Shown in pieces: positions 36,516 through 50,730 of a stretch of 64,000 bases of DNA. A model generated the notes under the pieces. That model was given only the letters and a program-made list of their open reading frames with translations, did not search any database and had not been told where the DNA came from. A program made the translations under genes and the position numbers. How positions within the stretch are numbered: the first letter of the stretch is position 1; the number at the start of each line of letters is the position of its first letter. Origin of the DNA: Chamaea fasciata (Eukaryota > Chordata > Aves > Passeriformes > Sylviidae); assembly GCA_029207755.1 (NCBI GenBank), contig JARCOQ010000006.1, positions 29,842,522 to 29,906,521 of the forward strand, written 5' to 3'.

Positions 36516-37070
36516 TATTTCTAAAATGTCAAAGTGGAATGTTTTGACATTATTACAATGGCTTTTATTTCATATTAAATGCCACTTACACCTCATTCTG
36601 CAGTAAGGAGAATAAACACAGATCACCTGGGGAAGGAAGCAACTTGAAAAGTGTCTTTATCAGGGAAGTATGAAAGACTAAACTACCCAGCTATTCAAAA
36701 TGTTGAAGGTCATTCCTAAATCAGTCATCAGTCTCTGAGACTTAATTTGGATAGGGATTCTCAAGGTGCTGTTTCATTGAAACATTCATGTGTGGCAGAA
36801 ATGGTTCACCAGGATGGAATTGTGTTTGAACAAAAGTTGCATTATTAATCAGTTACTGAAAGCTATAGGTTGTCATAGTGTGTTTTGAAGAAGTTGAGTA
36901 TCCTGAGACATGAGGACCTTCTTTCAGTCAAGCTATCATATAGCTAGAAACCTGAAAGTGCAGGGAGCAGAAGGCTTTTAGCACTGTAAAATGGAATGTG
37001 AAAGCATAAAAGCCCCTCAACTTAAAGAGGCTGTAGAGCTCCATTCTAAAATCTGTCCAGCACAGTTGAG
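36516..37070. other. short unique spacer between CR1 and the minus-strand LTR
   Basis: AT-rich sequence with no gene. A 9-bp perfect inverted repeat (AATGTCAAA ... TTTGACATT, 36525-36551) lies just outside the truncated 5' end of the CR1. It is probably fortuitous. Confidence 0.5.
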
Positions 37071-37079
37071 TGTTACGAA

Positions 37080-37218
37080 TTTATTTAAGTACAGAAGGGC
37101 AAAGAAAACTCTGTGAATAAAATGGATTGAACCCAGAAAGGTTTGAAATATACCCCAGGACTTGATTAAAACCAAACAAGGTTAGATATTGATGCCAAAA
37201 AAATTGATATATTTTATT
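37080..37218 (-). terminator. poly(A) signals of the minus-strand LTR
   Basis: Two minus-strand AATAAA hexamers occur, at 37213-37218 (within TTAAATAAAATA) and at 37080-37085 (within AATAAATTCGTAACA at the LTR end). Either could have served as the polyadenylation signal. They lie downstream of the TATA-like box at 37561-37570 on the same strand, which supports the orientation. Confidence 0.4.
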
Positions 37219-37225
37219 TAATAGT

Positions 37226-37411
<186 letters not shown>

Positions 37412-37560
37412 TGTCTGGGGGGGGACAGGGAGTGTGACGGGTTAGGTAGTTGGAACATATCACCCTTCCGAGGGCCCCAATGACGTCTCCTTGCTCCCCT
37501 CCATCTGGTCTTCTTGGTGGTAAGGGTCCCCCATGCCAAAAAGTACAGAATCCAGTGGAT

Positions 37561-37570
37561 TAATATATAC
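37561..37570 (-). promoter_or_regulatory. TATA-like box of the minus-strand LTR
   Basis: GTATATATTA on the minus strand, about 570 bases from the LTR 5' end and upstream of the poly(A) signals. It is the most likely core promoter of the ancient element. Confidence 0.4.
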
Positions 37571-39557
37571 TTTGGGCAGGTAGGAATGCCCAGGTGCCTC
37601 CCCTGCAGGGGGCTAGGTTTGATACCATTCTTGCAAGACTCTATGTCTGTTGCATTACATGCAGTGCTTTGGTGCAGGGTCTGGGGACCTCTTTGGCATG
37701 GGAAGGGCCTTTGATGGACCATAGCACCCCCACTGCTGTCATTCATGTGGATGTCCCATAGATGTGACTTTCCCGAGGTAGGGAGCCCCCACAGCTGATC
37801 TAGTCTGCACAGTGGAGGATGGGTGTTCAGTACCTCACAACAGAGGCTTTTCGACCACATATCCAAAACCTCTCATCCTCCCCTTAGGTGTGAGGGTCTG
37901 TGTGAGTGTGACAGCTGACAGCCTGGAGCTGTGGTCTCCACCCTGGGGGTGTGAGGCTTAATCCTCCTGTGAATGTATTCTTCTCCCTCAGCCCACACCT
38001 GAGTCACTTTCTCTTATCTCCATCAACTTGCAGTCCAGGCCCATTCAGGGTGTGGTTGTCTTCCATGCAGCTTTTGTTATACAGTTTTCCTATAATAGGC
38101 AAAAGTCCTTCATAAAAATGTTTAAGCCATAAACCGTAACATTTCAGTCTCTGAGAGTGAGTCATACTGGAATCAAACAGTACAGGAGGATGCATCCCAG
38201 TAATCATTTGCTATGTTTCCTTGCAGAAAGATCAAATTATTTAAAGAATAATCTTTCATTAAAAATCTGAAGGAACTCACCAAACTGCTGCTTGTTTTGA
38301 GACAAAAGCAATTCCTTTTCTGTATATAGAAGTTAAAATTCTATTTTTCTTTCTTCTGGTATTAGAGCTGATTTTTTTCATCAGAGTGACAGCTTTCTGT
38401 TAATGTGACAGCTTGATCAGTTCTGTCATTTTGTATCACTCCACTAATTGATATATTGATTCTGTTTTTGAGACCAACCTTGAAGAAAAAATGTTTCTGA
38501 TGGCTTAGGTAACAAGCTGAGATGTACAGAAGCTAACATGTAGGACAGAGAGATGCCTGTAACAACAGTTTGCAATTTAAACGTAAGTCATACAGAAAGT
38601 GAAAACGTTTTACACTAGTTCCTCACAGTCTGTACAGAATGACACCTTGTGCTGAGTAAGAACTGCTGGAAACTGGCTACTAGATTTTTCTTTCCCAGTA
38701 TGGCAAATCTATTTTTGCTGAAGATCAATACGGGAAAGCAATACCAGCAGGCATTAAAGTGTAAAAGAAAGCAAAATTGAACCATCCTTCAGGCTTGCAG
38801 ACAATGAAATAGTGCATACTTACACAAAGTGTTAGTTCTCCTGAGCTCCTTCAGCCACAGTTGAGACTGTGTAACCTCTGCAACAGGCGGTGTCTCGCTA
38901 ATTACATTTTTATAGTCTTACACTCTGTATCAGTTTAACTTGAAATTCAGGATTCCCTTTGTTTCTGTTTTCCCACCCTATAAACTGTTATGCCCCACAT
39001 TACTGAAGCACTGGGCTTCCTAGGAGAACTCAATTGCCTGCAGAGGCAGATGTGCTAAATGGCAATGCAAGGATGATTTGTTGAAGGAGATTTGGGACGT
39101 GACATCTGATACTACCTGGAGCACTGTCATAGGAGGAACATTGTCAACAAGCTGTTAAAAATTACTTCTAATGGCTGAGCAAAGTAGATGAAACATCAAG
39201 AAAATCACTTTGTTCTTTGTTCTTATTGACTGCCTAATTTAATTGGCATAGTTTTATTGAATTTTTTAACAGAACAAAATGAGATTTTAATGTAATCTCA
39301 CTGAGGTTGGTTCTAATTAGATATACAATTTATTATGACTTTCTTGGTTTGAAGAACTAAAACTCATTAATTTCTTTTGATGAAGTTATTTTAGACAAAG
39401 TCCCAAACCTTCCAGCTATCTGTACTCTTGGTTATATTGGTGTATACTTAGTTGAAAATCTACAGAAGATGGAAGAGACCAAACAACTTTACTTATTATG
39501 TTGAAATTCAAATTCTAAACCCAACCAAAAATACTGAAAACTTTTCATATTTTACAG

Positions 39558-39642
39558 ATACCATCCTGTAAGATTTTCCGGCATTGATACACCTGTGCCA
39601 TCAACCTCTGCAATTGTTGCAATAAGAGTGAGACAAGGCAAA
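39558..39642 (+). other. possible coding exon, 85 bp, unrecognised
   Basis: An acceptor-like TTTTCATATTTTACAG precedes this segment and GTAGGT follows it. An earlier, better donor GTGAGA at 39628 would give a 70-bp exon ending in the same phase. After one split base, the frame is open for 28 codons with protein-like residues including YHPVRFSGIDTPVPSTSA. I do not recognise the peptide. The phase (two bases needed upstream, ending in phase 0) does not connect to the 60254 candidate, which needs one base upstream. Chance occurrence is quite possible. Confidence 0.2.
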
Positions 39643-42600
39643 GTAGGTTTCTTTGCTTGCATAATTTTTTAAGGCCTAATCAGTTTCCAGTTTCATATTA
39701 ATTCTTGCTAACTTAAAAACCCATATGGCAAAAGAATATGTTAGTTTAATTTTGCTGAATTAGACATTGAGTGATTTGCAATACACTTTTCCTTTGAAGC
39801 AAGTTGCTTGAAATATGATTTTATACACTTAACTTCATTCTTACAAGACAATTTGGATTAGGACTAATCTTGAAATTCTCTTGTATCATTGAAATTTGGT
39901 AATTTCTTTCCAGGGTTTATTCATTAACCACATATGAGCTTTATTGGGTCCATGAAGAGTAGAGGGGAAAGTTTATACAGATTGAAAGAGCTGTTCTGTA
40001 CTGAGTCTAGAGATGACTTTGCTGTCTGTGTCAGTTGTGGGATGGTATGTACTGGTGAGGAAATAAAAAGCTTTGTTAACTCTGGATGTTTTGGGATTTC
40101 CAGTTTAAAGCTAGAAATATGGCACTGGTTTGCTATTTATTCACTGACATACCTCTGTAAACCATATTTTCTCAACAAGAACCTGCATCTTACCTGGAAA
40201 GTATGGGACATACTATAGTCAGAGTAACTCAAATGCTACTTGTGTACTTCAGATAAGACAAGTGATGTTGACCCACACACCCCTCTGGTGATGAGACAAA
40301 AAAACTGTTGAAAGAGAAGAGATGAGGAAATACCTCTTTTCTTATCTTCATTGGATAGAATGACACTATCTGAGTGTTAGTGGTATTTATTTGTTTTACA
40401 GAAAAGTTGAGTTTTCTATGTGAAAAAATTCTGTGGTTTATACAGCTTTGTTCCTTTACAACATATATGAAGTGACATTTTTACTGTCTTTTAGTCCTTT
40501 CTGAATAGACCGAAATGGCTTCAACAGAATTTCAAGTTCAAGTATGTAATTGTTCAGAAAGAATGTCTTTTGCTGGAAGTTTAATGTAATAGAGGCATAG
40601 AAAAGGATTCAGCTGTCTCTCTTAAATACCTGCTATGTAATACTATTGCTGGAAATGGGAACTAGACTGAGAAAGGAGCATTCTCTGACTCTATGAAAGA
40701 CAATTTAGTGTGATTACAAATTCTGCATGTTCTCTTTTGAAATGGCTGATTCATTGATACGCTGATGGAGAAATTATTGTTGAAGAACCAATGTCAGTGA
40801 GGATGATGGCAAGCTGGGGAAGTCATTAATTTGGAGCAATGTTTTAGATATTTACTCTGATTCATCTGGAGCTGGTGTAAAGGCCTCAAGGGTGGTTCAC
40901 AATTCCAATTCCCCAGCATTGTGCTAACTTTCAAATCTATAAGTGCATGAATGCTGACATTCAGACTGCTGTATCTGCCTATGCTCTAACAGGCAAATGA
41001 GAGAAGTTGACTACAACTTTGAATCATTTTGGTACTTCTGCAAGTAGAATTAGTCATTGTGTAACACTGAGGTGGCAAAAGACAGCTGTGTAGATAAGAG
41101 CCTTTGCTTCTTTTGGATTCCTGAAGTGAATTCTTGAAGCACCAACAATAATAGGGGGCTAATTCTTAGTTTCATAGAGATGTTGTCAGAAAAAGATGTT
41201 TAGTAAGTGTGTGGATATGCTAAGCATATTAGTGTCCTAAATAAATGTTATTGATTTTGCAGCAGTGGTTTATTGCATCATTTTTTTTTCATTGAATGTT
41301 GACTACTTTATTTTTCAGGCTCACATTGATAAGAATTATCAATGTAATTTTGTAGGAGGAGATTATCCATTAACTTTCAGCCTTTTTTTAGCCCTCCAAA
41401 AAAAACTCAGAAACAACAAAATGCAGTGAAATATGAAGACTAGTTGGCAGTAGCATTTGTAAGTGGTCATTGTTAACATGTCAGGAGTGTGTCTAAATTT
41501 CTGCTTCGATGTTTTACTATATGGCACAAACCTCAGTTGGGGTTTGCTTTTTCTCCTGCTTATTACTTGCCATCTTTAATTGGACATCGGTCTTACAGGA
41601 CATTGTTCTTTCTGCTTCTATCTTGCAGTGTTTGAAACACAGTGTAGCCCTTCTCCCCTCACTTTGCATTTTATTAGTGAATTAAGCCATATAGGAAGAT
41701 GGTATGAGAGAGAATTTGCTAGGTAGAATTAGGAAAAAAAACCCCCAACTCTTATGGTTAGCTTGAGCTCTTCTTGCATGACACACAGACACGTTTCTGC
41801 TAAATTAGACTTGACTGAACACTTGCAACAGGCTGTGAATGCTCTGATGTTTGACAGCTCCTGTTTCAGGTTTCCTTCAAGAGAGCATGGTTCACTATCA
41901 ACTGATCCACCCCTGAAATTGAAACTTAAAGCTTTCTGCAAGTACTATGCTACAGTCCCATCATGCAGGAGCGAAACAGTCTGTTGCTCATTCTGACTGT
42001 GAAATGAGCCAGTGCTATGTGATTACCTTTCAGTTTGACTCTGGGTTACTACTTGAACCTCATCAGATTGTGCATTGTTTGGTTTCTCTGTATAGGTGCT
42101 CACTCTTTTCACAGGCTTTCTGAAGTGTTGCTGTAATTGTTGATTTGTGTTGATTTTTCTTTTCATGTAACACCATATGCTGCAGTTGAGAGATGCATTC
42201 ATAGCTTGTTTTCACACAGACTAAGTCCTGAATCACCCACACATTGTCTTGATGCAATTTCCTCCGACAGTCAAGAATGCCTGCTGCAGTTGTGGATGCA
42301 TTAAAAGGCAGAAACCAGTAGTGAAAACCAGAAGACAAAATCTATATAGCCTAAGCAAATGTGGAATAATACAACAAATGTGTAAATGAACTTGTGATAG
42401 TTTCCCATTTGTGTCAGTTCACAAAATGAAATAATAAAAGGTCACGCAGAAAAGGAATTAAATAATGCTTTAGGTGAAATATTTCAATTTTCTTGGGAAA
42501 AGGAATTATTTAGTAGTGTGACTGAGAGAAAATTATTGTTTCTGTGAAAAAAAACCCAACAAACTCTTAAACAAAAAATGTTATCATAAATTTGGAGGAG

Positions 42601-45600
42601 CGTGAGTATTTATGGATAATACAAAAAGTGATAGGTAAGTCTTAGAAAACAGTATTTGTTCAAAGTTTTAAGTCAATTTCAATCATTAGAGTGAGATTTC
42701 TGTGTTTGACAGCTCACTTTGTGTCTGTCTCTGATGGAGTTTTACAGAAAAATGAAAGACATGTCCAGGGCTAGGAACTGCCAGAGGTGGGACCTGAGGC
42801 TAGACTTATATCCATTCTGACAAAACCCACATTCCTAGAGCTCTCCTGCCTTGTACCATTCTCTCCATCATTGGTAGACACAAGCTATTTTCTTTAAGTC
42901 AAGTCAATAACTTGGCCGTTATCAAAACAACTTGATGAGCTGGAAAGTCATTTTGCACAGCCTTTTCAAACTTAGAGAACTAAATTCAATAAAAGCAGCT
43001 CAGATCTTTTGGGAGAAATGACAGTCTAATCATTAAGGAACATGTTCGTTATGAAACACCAGAATATATCTCACTGAGACCAGGAGGAGATATATTTGGT
43101 TATTGAGCTTTCTTTTCTTCACAAATTTTGTCAATACCTCTGCAGGGAGAATGAAAGTGTTCATTATTGTGAGACTTACTTTGTAACCAGGATGTGCATG
43201 ATAAGGATAAGAATATATTTATTAGTGGAAATGATGCCATACCAAATGATTGCCATATATGCAGTGATGATTTTCCTTCTTGGTGTTTTAGCTTCCTTAA
43301 ATTCACATAAAGTTTAATTCTTATTGAGGTATGAATAAAAAGGCATCATTAGTTTTTTTCAGTTATTTAGTATAATTACCGTGCTTCTTTCTTTTGAGTA
43401 AGTCACAGTGAGGGAGGTAGATACATTCTGTTCCACTTGGTTACAACATTGCTTGGTTAGAATAATGCTTGTACTGTTTTACTTGTTAGGGTTGTTAAGC
43501 CATTATATTTTCCCCTGAAAGGAGTGTAAAGCTTGGACTTCACTTCCCAAAATTCTTGTTATCTGGTGATCTGATTCATCTTGTAGGAATGGGTGGTCTT
43601 TTAATCACTGAACCTCCATCTCACTCTTGTGTCCTTACTTCTGGAACAGCTGAAAAGGTCAGTGCCAATCTGGGTCTCCTCTGTTGCATGCATGTGTAGA
43701 GAACAGGACTGATCCTTTCTTTCTCCCTCTCTGAAGAGAGCCTTTTCTTGCATCCCAAGTGCAGTAAAGGAGAGAAAGGGCATTCTGAAAACCTTTTCTA
43801 CTTCAACTCTTTTTTCTTTCTGATACAGGGTTAAACCTCCAGCTTCTGAAATTCTCTGTGAAAAATGAGACTGCTGTCAGTGGCTTGCAAGAGGTCACAA
43901 GACTGATTGTTTTGGAGATGCATGTCCTGTAGTGTTGAGGAGCTGAGGAGTTGGCAGAGCAATGGAGAAGGGAGGCTCTGAAGAGCACCAGAACTGCCCC
44001 TCTGCATCAGCCTGCTGTGGGAAGGGAAGTGCATTTTTGGCATTTCCTTTTGCTTTATTAGGAAGATGGTGGGTGCTTGGTGTATGAGGGTCAAAACAAA
44101 GGTGACTGAGGAATTTCTCTGCCCCCTCTCCCCTCCTCCACTCCCCTTGGACCCATAGGGAGTATACGCAGATGTCTCAGCTGAAAAGGAGTGGTGGTGA
44201 AAGATTACCAGCCATGATAGGGGAGGAGGCCAGAGACCTGGGGTGACCTACAGCATATTAGTGGCCCCACAGCTTTGAGGCAGCACTGGATTGAAAGCAG
44301 TCATATTGCATGCAGATTGTTCTATGTGGGTACATTTTTATCTGAGCCTAGTGACTCTGTTTTCCCAAGTGCTGTTTTCTTCTTTCGTAGCAATATTTGT
44401 ACGGAGAATACTTTGATTTTTATTAATTGCTTGTGATACTGTCCTGGGATACCTTAAGGTGCAGATAGTGAATGTCTATACTCATTGCTTTTGTCCTTTT
44501 ATTAAAATTTGTGAAGTTAATAATTTAACAGGAGCAATATAGCTAGTCATGATGCTGTTATTTCTGTTGTTTCTGGTGTTTCCTGGAATAAGATAAAGAT
44601 TAGGACTTGGTATAATTTATTTCCTAAAATAAGAAAAGCCTTTTTAGGCATAATGTGAGGTTAGTAGTTTACTTCTTAAGAATGTATATGATTAAATATC
44701 TGTAGCATACATACCCCCTAGCCTATATTGTTATAGCTGATAAATTCAAGGCATCTAATCCAAAGTCACGCTCAGTTTATTCATGACTTTTTCAGAAGAA
44801 ATGCAAGCTTACTACAAGATGAAACAACTGAATTCTAGCTCCCAGAGAAGAATGTTGTACTTGTGAAAATTTCATAAAATGAAAAGCAGAACTTAATTTC
44901 ATACTAATGTCACAATAAGAAATTCCAATTAAAAATCTGATAAGTTTAGGTGTAGGAAGTGCGGACAAAAGTTGAACTCCTTTCCTCACAGGACTTCTAA
45001 TTTTTAATGGTTGTAGAGTATTTGCTGTATTTTTTAGAGCTAATTTATCATCTCCTAGATAATTCATTCAGGGCTTTTCTAGTGCTTGTTTTATCAAGGA
45101 GATTGCTAGTGAGTTATTTTGTATTTTAGTCCATGTACCATGAAGGCAAAAGTGACAAGGCTTCTGTCACTGATTGACAACTGCCAATTCATATTTCATG
45201 ACTATGTTCACTTTTTTGTTTGTTGTTTGTTTTCATCTGGAATTTTTCTTTCTCTCTCAGTTTGTATATTTTGTAACATTTAAGCAGCACTTTTAGATGA
45301 AAGACACCACATTTTCTTCTTGGCTTACTGTATGACCTCTGGCAGTCACTTAGATGTTCTGTTGCTTGGTTTAATTGAAGGTAGAAAGGAGGGATAGTTA
45401 TACCCATTGGTAAATATTTTATATCCCTTTATAAATAAAAAAAAAATTAAAGAGTTGTTGAGGTAAGTCAGAAGGGTTCCAGCCTGATGATTAATGAAAA
45501 AACAAAAACCGACCCTGCTGGATAGTCAGCTGTACAACTTCACTTGTGGTTTACTGAGCTTCCCATTTTGAGCAGAAGGTCAAAAACAGATGAAACTGTG

Positions 45601-48600
45601 AGTGGATTTTGAATTGTGTCTCAAATATTCTCCTCAGCTTCTGCTGAGACTGGATATGAAGGATCTATTCAGTAGTTCCCCTCTACGGTATTTTTAAAAT
45701 TTGTTACAAGTAGGGGACATTGCTGTTTATTCACTTTACAGAAACCAATCAGGAACCATAATAAAACAATCTTATTAGTTCTTTTTATATTATATTCAAG
45801 TCAAAGAGTAATTCAGTTGCATTAATTTAACTTACACTTAGAAGTCACAATCATATTTGAGACTCAAAGATGGTCTAGTGTTGACTTTTATGTCCGAGTT
45901 ACTGGCTGGATAGAAGTGGAAGAGAAGCTGAAAGCAATGAGTCTGTAGCTAGCTATGCAGTAGCCTTTTGCCAGTTATGTACCTGGACAAAAACAAGAAA
46001 CAAATTTTGGTTCTAATGTATTTCTGAGAAAGCAGAGAACTGTTGACTCTGCAGAAATAAGAGGCTTTTAAACATTTAGTTAGTACAGCTGTCAACGGAT
46101 TGGAGAAATGTAAATGTGAATGATTGTTTTAATCCTGCTAAAGATTTTCTTTAGCTGATCTCATGTATTTCATGCTAAAATTGATTTTAACCATGAATAT
46201 AAGCAATCAGCTTCTTCCAGATCATTGCAACCCATACTGTCCATAGGCAAAAGCATATATGACTAGGGCTAGCAGCAGTTGGGTTAAATATTGATTTTTG
46301 ACTTTGTCTTCTTTCCTAATAATCGATCAAGAAGACACGTGTGAAAAATTCTTCTTCCAAATTGTTATTATGAAGCATTTCTCTGGACAACACAAGAAGA
46401 AAATACTGAAAAGGCTTATTTTTTTCTTTTTACTTTTACAGATAGTGTAAAACAGGTGATTTCAGATAGGAGCCCAACCTCATATACTGTTGCCAAGAAT
46501 AAAACCTGTGGGGTAAAGGCAGTAGTTAGGGTGACATTTCCAAAATAGGCATCTTCTTTTTGAAACGTGAGGTTCAAGGAGCAGCTACAGAGTTCAAAAA
46601 TTTTGAAAGCACTATATGAGTTATATGTCTAATATGTGCAGATATTTGAACTTAAATTGCCTCTCTTGTCCTTGCAGAGTAGATATTGCCTAGTGTATGG
46701 TTGGATGTTCTTCCATTTTTTCCCCAAGAATGTCATTTATTTAAGCTAATCATTGATTCCCTAAAGCCATTTGAGATGACACAGCTTTGCTGTGGTCCGA
46801 GGACTTTATTTGAGATGACTTCTGCAGGAGGTCCTGCTGACTATGCTTATCACTTCAGTTGTATGTCTGCAAAAGTGATTTGGAAAGTGGAGACCCCTGT
46901 TGCTAGTGATCTAAGAGGTGAGGACAGACTTCAAACTCTCTCCATGTTTCTTAACATGTAATCAACTTTGTCTAGGAGAAATCTAGCATGTTTGACAGCT
47001 AACTCAATCCTCATGGTGTGCAGAATTTGGTAATCCTCTGGAATTCCTTGAAAAAAAATGTGGGTAGTAAGAGAAAAGCCTGCCTAAAGAAATTGTCGGT
47101 ATATAAAGAGGTGAACGTGATCTACTGGTGTTGTCTATTCTGCTTTCCAGAGAACTGAGAGTGGCTTGTGGTTTGAAATGTGTCCAGAAGTGAACAGCTT
47201 CTTCCTTGTGCTTCTGAGTGCAGCTGTCATTTTTTGAGTTTCAAGGAGAATTTGAAGAAAAGTCTGTGCTGTGTCTCAGTTGTCTAGAGTTTTGTACAAG
47301 GCTATGGGGAGAGCTGATAAGAATTTCCATTGCAGTACTCTATGGAGAAATCAAGAGGAAGTGCAGCTGGCAGTGAAAGACTCCAGCCTTAAAGATAACT
47401 GCATGTGATGACTGGGCATAGGGCAGAGCTTCCTTTCATAATGGCTTGACCGTTGTGCATTGACCAAAAAAGGATATTGGGTGAATGGTGTGGGCAGGAT
47501 GACTGACCTTTTGACTAGTCATTTTGATGGGTGCCATAGTGCAGTAGCCACTTGTTTCTCTCCAGGTCAGGCTCTGCGCCCTAATCTGTCCAATTGCTTT
47601 TAGAGTTGTAGGAGTATTAACACAGCATAACCTTTTTTGCAGCCATTAGTTGTGCTTTTGAAAGAATTCCCACTTAACCGCTTCTGTATTATGTTAATCC
47701 TTTTGAATCCTGAGCAGTAGTTATGACACCTTGCCTCTTACTGTGACACTGATTGGTTTCACACACTAATTAAACAGGTTACACAAAATGATGAATGCCA
47801 TGTTTTAGTGCAAGACTCCTGCTTTATTGTCAGACAGATAACAGTGCAAAAGAGTAGTTTACAAACTTCAAAAGGATTCTACCAAGTAAAGCATTAGTAA
47901 GTGTAGGTTTCCTGCATAGTTTTCAGTGAAATTAATCCACTTGCCATGGTTCATTTTTAATTTGTGATGTCATTGTTCTGTAGTAATACTGAAACTACCA
48001 CCTCACAGAATAACAAGAAAATGTTTTTGTTTAGATAAATAAAAAAACCTGTTTGTCATGTGTCAGGATGTTGATGTTGTATTCAACGTATCAGAATATT
48101 TAAATATATGATGTTCATTCCTTTACATTTTTTTTTAATGCTACTGTGACATGCTTTCACTTATTTTTAACCTGCACAAGCATTTATAGGATTTTGGTTA
48201 TACATTTTAGGAAAACAGCCTGGACTTTAACACTGAAACAAACATACAACTTCCTACAAACATACAATTGATAAATTTAAGTTACTTTACTAGTGTGCAT
48301 TTTATAATGCATCCTCACTGATTTGAAGTTAATTTCATGTGAATTTAGACTTCTAAGCCCCTGCCAACCACTATATTGGTCATGGTGGTTTTTTTTTTTC
48401 TCCTTATTAATATAGTTATTATTTTAACATTTGTTAAATTTTTATGAACATAAAGTTCATTAAAATGCAAGTTTAGATTGCTTTTTGGTCACTGTGGTTG
48501 CCCTCCAAGAAAACAACTGGGTCTTTTCCCTATCGTCCCCATCTCTCCTGCTCTCCAAGTCCAACTATGTGGGCTCCAAATATCTGTTGTTTTGTTCTAG

Positions 48601-49086
48601 TTTCCTGCTTTATATTGAGGTTATTTTTCATATTAATGTAGACTGAAAAGCTGCATGTATGATTGAGAGACTGTACTGCAGATTTGTCTGTGTGAGTTGC
48701 ACTTTGGTTTCCCTGGTGGAATAGAGTGTAGGAATTTAAATGCTTTCACTTTTGGGTCTAGACTTGCAAAGTAATGAATCACTTTCCTTTTTTGAGTGAT
48801 CTGATGATTTAAGGAGTAGAAAGGCAAAGAAGTCCTAGCTAGTGGTCTGTGGCACATTTGATTTCGAAAGTTTCTTTCAAAGGCTAAAACAAGAGTTGAG
48901 AAAAGTTTCTTTAAATGTTTATCTGTTTATTTTGGTTCATACCAGATCCTCAGATCTCTAACTTTCCTTATGAGTACTGGAATTTTTACCTCTAGGAGAT
49001 CAAAAGGCTGATATTTTTAAAGCATTGCAATTGTTGTTTTTGTGAGCAGGAGTTTTCCCTTTGCCACAGTCATGCTTGGCTTTTAA

Positions 49087-49103
49087 TGCTTATTTAATAA
49101 GCA
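49087..49103. repeat. 17-bp palindrome TGCTTATTTAATAAGCA
   Basis: Perfect 8-bp arms around a single central T. It sits in a stretch with several TTTAATG-type words and could be a dimeric homeodomain-type site. This is inference only. Confidence 0.6.
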
Positions 49104-50730
49104 ATTTAATGCCAGCAGAGCCAGATTTGATGTGAGCCACTGGCTTTGCTCTGGTTTAAGGAGTACATGTGTGCTTTGCCTGCTTTTCTGCTTGGAAAGG
49201 GTGACATGACCTTGAAAACTAAAGCATGCCAAGACACTTGCCAAGGAGTGAAGCAGGGCAGACATGCCATTGAGCTATCCCTCTGGAGACAGCCACACTT
49301 GGGCTGTGTTAGAATCATTACAATGGCTTAGCTGGGAAGTCTGCGGCTTTTAATGCCATTTCATGGTAGTAAAACTTGTTGTTCCACCAGCTAAAAGAGG
49401 GGGTGTTTTAATAGAATAAGCATTTGATTAATGAAAGAACGTGTACTGTACAGAAGAAATGATCATAAAAAGCTGCTTTTTAACGGTCTAAAGTACCTTT
49501 TGCAGCTTGGAACCTTTTATCACCTTGTAAATCGCCCCTTGAGATGTATAGTTGAAGTTAGACAAGGCACACTTCCATTACCAGCATATCCTCCTTCAGA
49601 TATTATTATAGAGCTTGGGCTGCAGCTGCTTCAAAGCTGCCCTTCTCACCAACACATTTTTACATCTTGCTTTCATTATGCCAAGGTGCATTCTGTGTTA
49701 TTGCAGTGGCTTTCCTTTTAATAATCTTCTTGATGAAAACATTCAGACCTGAGGGAGGTCCACTATTTCTCCTTATCCTTGTCTTACAAGGTGGTGGCCA
49801 TTTTTTGCTACTTTTGTTCTGTTTTATAGATAATGTTCAAAGGTGCTAGTGAGCAAGACTTAAACATACTCAGGAGGAGAGGAAAAGGCATAATAAAGCC
49901 TACTTTAAAGTGAATATAGGAGAGAGAATAAAGTTATGTCATTTTCATTATGGAGGATTGAAAACTTCTCATTGCTTCCAGTGGGAGTATAAGCAGGAAA
50001 ATAAAAAACATGACCCTAACAGCAAACAGATGGCATTCCCTTTTCTGTGATTTTGTACACTTTTGAAGTTGTAGAGGAACCACATAAGCAGTCATGCTTT
50101 CAATTATTTTCCCCACTAACAGAGGCAGACACAAAATTTATTCATTTTTTTCTTACTGATTGCTCTTCCATTCCATTCATTGTGTCTGAGCTCTAAATTT
50201 TCTTATGTGAAAGAAAGGGAAATAAACTTCAGAAACTTCTTGGCCTCAAAACCAAAGAAAATATTTACTAAGTTTTAATTTTTAATTTGCTAGCCTCTCT
50301 CTTGTTTTGCCCTTCTTAGGAATTAGAATGGATGCTGAAATGATATGGCTTCAATTTAAAAGAGATGAGCACCCAAAAATAGTACTTTGCCATGAGGCAT
50401 CCCTCCACAAAATGAACGGAAGAACCTTTTAAGTTCCTGTTTTTTTCCCTTTCTCCATTGTTGCTGAGGTATACAGTGAACATCCAAATTTAATCATTTT
50501 CCTACACACCAATAGTAAGAAATCTATTATCTCATGTTACTACTAACCTGAAAGCAAAACCTTATAAGAATGAATGTGATAAATCCCATTAAGACTCTAA
50601 AATGGAAACACAAGGCAATCCAAATTAAAATGATATATTCCCAGTATGGCTTCAAAATAGCTGTTGTCTTTCAGAGTAATGATAAGTTTAGAAACAAGAG
50701 TATTTTATGTTTCCCTGAACTTTTATGTTA

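Larger units (their letters stand above)
38142..50730. other. AT-rich non-coding sequence, slightly GC-richer at 43.6-44.3 kb
   Basis: No complete gene. It includes a possible small exon at 39558-39642 and a GC-richer block at about 43560-44300. That block holds a good acceptor-like CTTTCTGATACAG (43816-43828), but no convincing exon follows. A stretch at about 49080-49700 has homeodomain-like TTTAATG/ATTAATG words (see findings). Open frames are under 100 codons and look random. Confidence 0.5.

Noticed and set aside
43829..43930. Exon after the good acceptor CTTTCTGATACAG
   Set aside because: One frame is open for about 33 codons but the only nearby donor is poor (GAG/GTCACA) and the frame ends in a stop.
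46678..46961. Open frame after CCTTGCAG that looked like an exon
   Set aside because: The long frame has a stop right after the acceptor (TAG at 46680) and the frame that is open at the acceptor closes within about 25 codons without a good donor.
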